Of a DNA stretch of 6,947 nucleotides, positions 5,483 to 6,947 are shown piece by piece. The stretch lies in the NCBI GenBank assembly GCA_900552545.1, contig USAL01000098.1, positions 1 through 6,947 of the forward strand, given 5' to 3'. The notes beneath the pieces are model-generated. The model saw nothing but the letters and a program-made list of their open reading frames with translations, was not told the origin of the DNA and made no database searches. The DNA is from an uncultured Sutterella sp. Its GTDB lineage: Bacteria > Pseudomonadota > Gammaproteobacteria > Burkholderiales > Burkholderiaceae_F. Position numbers and translations under genes: made by a program. Within the stretch, counting starts at the first letter, position 1, and the number at the start of each line of letters is the position of its first letter.

Positions 5483-5520
5483 GACCCGGGAGGATCGGCC
5501 AAGAGCGATCCCTACGGGTC
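5483..5520 (-). repeat. 15-position hairpin overlapping the RT stop codon
   Basis: On the minus strand GACCCGTAGGGATCG pairs with CGATCCTCCCGGGTC around an eight-base loop: 12 Watson-Crick pairs, one G-T wobble and two mismatches. The 5' arm begins at the last two bases of the RT stop TGA and the 3' arm ends 21 bases before the next ATG. No T run follows on either strand, so it is not an intrinsic terminator. It may set RNA stability, lower translation of the next gene, or be a structured RNA used by the RT; none of these is shown. Confidence 0.6.
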
Positions 5521-6947
5521 AAGTGAACCTGAAAAATTTCTTACCGAACTTGTTGGTGAGCACCTTTATCACGGTATCCACCGGCAAGTCCTCGTGAGAG
5601 AAGTCCGTGAGCGCCTGGTCGATCAAGACGGCGGAGCCGGTGAAAGCGTACCGCTCCTCGCCTTTCCATCGGAAACGTATGGCGAGGCACTTCTTTGGCG
5701 TGCCGTCCTCGTTTCTCTCGATCTTGCTATCCTCAATCTTATAATCGATCAACTCGATCAGCCTGTCCTCCTCGGGGCCTCTCCGGTCCTCCGGTATTCG
5801 GGTATCATAAAGTATATCCTCGAATCTCATTTTCCGGTCGGCCGGGAGATCCTCCCACGGACTTTTTTTATTCCTTATCACCTGTCCCAGTCTTTTCCTT
5901 GGTGTTTCCATTCCTAATTTATTTAATAGATTACTCGTATCAGCGTGTTGGATGAAGCCTATACGGGAAGAGGCCCTCTTCCTTATCTCCTCGTCCGGCA
6001 AACCCTTCTTTCTCAATCTCGCTATCTGGCGGCAGAGAGCCACCTTGTTACGTTTCCGGACACGGACGTGATCCGGGAAATGCACGTATCCCCCCGTATC
6101 GACACCGTCCGTCACGTGCCCGATCTTCCATCTCGGGTTAAGACCGATCCTAAGCTCGTTAGCGTAATAAAGACCGATCCACTCGATGACAAGGTGCAAG
6201 AATACGGTGTCCTCATGCAGTATCAGGACATCATCGGCGAGACGGTAGCAGAAATCCAGACGGTTCAGATATCCCTTGAACCTGTCCGAGAGATATTGGA
6301 TCCCTTTGGATAACTCCTCATAATCATGTTCTGTTTTGGCCGTCGCGATACTTTCCTCGATATACCTTTTCGTGTAGTACTCAACCAAAGCCGGGCATTC
6401 CCCGACATGGAAGCACCGCTTCAAATCGTGATCGAAAAGATACAGATAGACAAGCGAGAAGAACTGCGCCAGCTTCGTGCCGGGAAACATACCGGTATCC
6501 CCCTCGACGCTATCGATGATCTCATCAAGCCTTCGCAATAAATGATTATCCTTGATACGTGTCCTGAGCTGGCTTTTCAGTACAGGGTGATTGACGGTCG
6601 GATAGAAGTGGTGGATATCGCACAGGAGATAGTCGGTGGTACGTTCCGGATATTTTCTCAGGACCTTCCGGAGCATCCTCATGTAGGCGTGGGGACCGCG
6701 TCCTTTCACCCCTCCGTAGGTATACGCGGAGAAGGATCTCGTAAAATAATCCTCCACCTCATTGAGCATCGCCCAGTGCTGGACATGATCCGGAAAAGGG
6801 AGCATCCCGATAAGACGTTTTTTCGGCTCATGGACGGTCATGAAACGATACGGGGAGGTTACGAACGTCCCGTTTTCAAAAGAGTATAGGAGATCGGAAA
6901 GGTTCTTTTCCAAGTCCGCCTCGAACTTTGTTATGGCCTTTTTGCCA
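5519..6947 (-). CDS. Divergent phage-type reverse transcriptase with a C-terminal extension, N-terminus outside the window
   Basis: This predicted RNA-directed DNA polymerase is open to the right edge. A TTG at 6911-6913 is a possible start, but in-frame codons upstream (ITKFEADLEKNL) look like RT sequence, so the true start is probably beyond 6947. Counting from that TTG, motif 1 is EPKKRLIGMLPFPDHVQH (29-46), motif 2 YTYGGVKGRGPHAY (64-77), motif 3 YLLCDIHHFYPTVNHPVL with Asp99, motif 4 PGTKLAQFFSLVYLYLFDHDLK (144-165), active site YRLADDVLILHED with Asp227 and Asp228, and the GVDTGGYVHFP thumb-side motif (270-280). Oddities are LADD instead of YADD, AQ instead of SQ, about 55 extra residues before the active site, and an extension from about 335 to 464 with LIDYKIEDSKIE and YAFTGSAVLIDQALTDF. 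The layout resembles DGR-type RTs, but no group II intron maturase domain or retron RNA is seen. It heads an apparent operon with phage genes. Confidence 0.88.
   Translation of the reverse strand, partial: GKKAITKFEADLEKNLSDLLYSFENGTFVTSPYRFMTVHEPKKRLIGMLPFPDHVQHWAMLNEVEDYFTRSFSAYTYGGVKGRGPHAYMRMLRKVLRKYPERTTDYLLCDIHHFYPTVNHPVLKSQLRTRIKDNHLLRRLDEIIDSVEGDTGMFPGTKLAQFFSLVYLYLFDHDLKRCFHVGECPALVEYYTKRYIEESIATAKTEHDYEELSKGIQYLSDRFKGYLNRLDFCYRLADDVLILHEDTVFLHLVIEWIGLYYANELRIGLNPRWKIGHVTDGVDTGGYVHFPDHVRVRKRNKVALCRQIARLRKKGLPDEEIRKRASSRIGFIQHADTSNLLNKLGMETPRKRLGQVIRNKKSPWEDLPADRKMRFEDILYDTRIPEDRRGPEEDRLIELIDYKIEDSKIERNEDGTPKKCLAIRFRWKGEERYAFTGSAVLIDQALTDFSHEDLPVDTVIKVLTNKFGKKFFRFT

Noticed and set aside
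5402..5917. Plus-strand open frame of 171 codons opposite the RT and small gene
   Set aside because: It runs antisense to two well-supported genes, has no ribosome-binding site or family motifs, and its composition mirrors the opposite strand.
6140..6180. Direct repeat AAGACCGATCC at 6140-6150 and 6170-6180
   Set aside because: It lies inside the RT gene and comes from two in-frame Ile-Gly-Leu codon runs 30 bases apart; too short and coding-driven to be a template/variable repeat or attachment site.
5462..6947. Group II intron or retron as the source of the RT
   Set aside because: No maturase domain, intron ends, or msr/msd-like inverted RNA is seen, and the RT sits directly in line with phage genes.
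1..6947. CRISPR arrays, tRNA or rRNA genes
   Set aside because: Reading both strands I found no regularly spaced repeats and no tRNA- or rRNA-like sequence.

Overview
The window is two unlike pieces of DNA joined inside a gene. Bases 1 to about 4340 are GC-rich and look like a betaproteobacterium of the order Burkholderiales, possibly a gut Sutterellaceae. That placement is inferred from gene content and protein style, not from any search. Bases from about 4334 to 6947 are less GC-rich by eye and have A/T-rich leaders before start codons. They encode phage proteins of the kind found in Bacteroidales prophages. Both lineages live in the gut, so a metagenomic origin is plausible.

Left part, right to left on the minus strand unless stated: cca (tRNA nucleotidyltransferase, missing its 5' end); a small plus-strand DUF2905 membrane protein, convergent with cca; folB (dihydroneopterin aldolase, folate synthesis), divergent from the DUF2905 gene; ttcA (tRNA 2-thiocytidine synthesis), separated from folB by a clear intrinsic terminator; a periplasmic amino-acid binding protein; and the start of its ABC permease, which runs off the left edge. 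The last two form a polar amino-acid uptake operon whose ATPase gene probably lies beyond base 1. The spacer between them holds three inverted repeats, which could lower permease expression relative to the binding protein.

Right part, all minus strand in the order of transcription: a divergent reverse transcriptase (its N-terminus is beyond base 6947), a 58-base spacer holding a strong hairpin, a 137-residue unrecognised protein, and a phage tail protein. The tail protein is interrupted by an in-frame TAG and then runs, in frame, into the body of cca.

The main points of interest are the phage-to-cca junction at about 4334-4342, which looks more like a chimera than a natural fusion, and the RT/small ORF/tail module. 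The RT has the general layout of diversity-generating-retroelement (DGR) type RTs. It differs in having LADD in place of YADD at the active site, AQ in place of SQ in motif 4, a roughly 55-residue insert before the active site, and a C-terminal extension of about 130 residues. No template repeat or variable repeat is visible in the window, so a DGR is not demonstrated.
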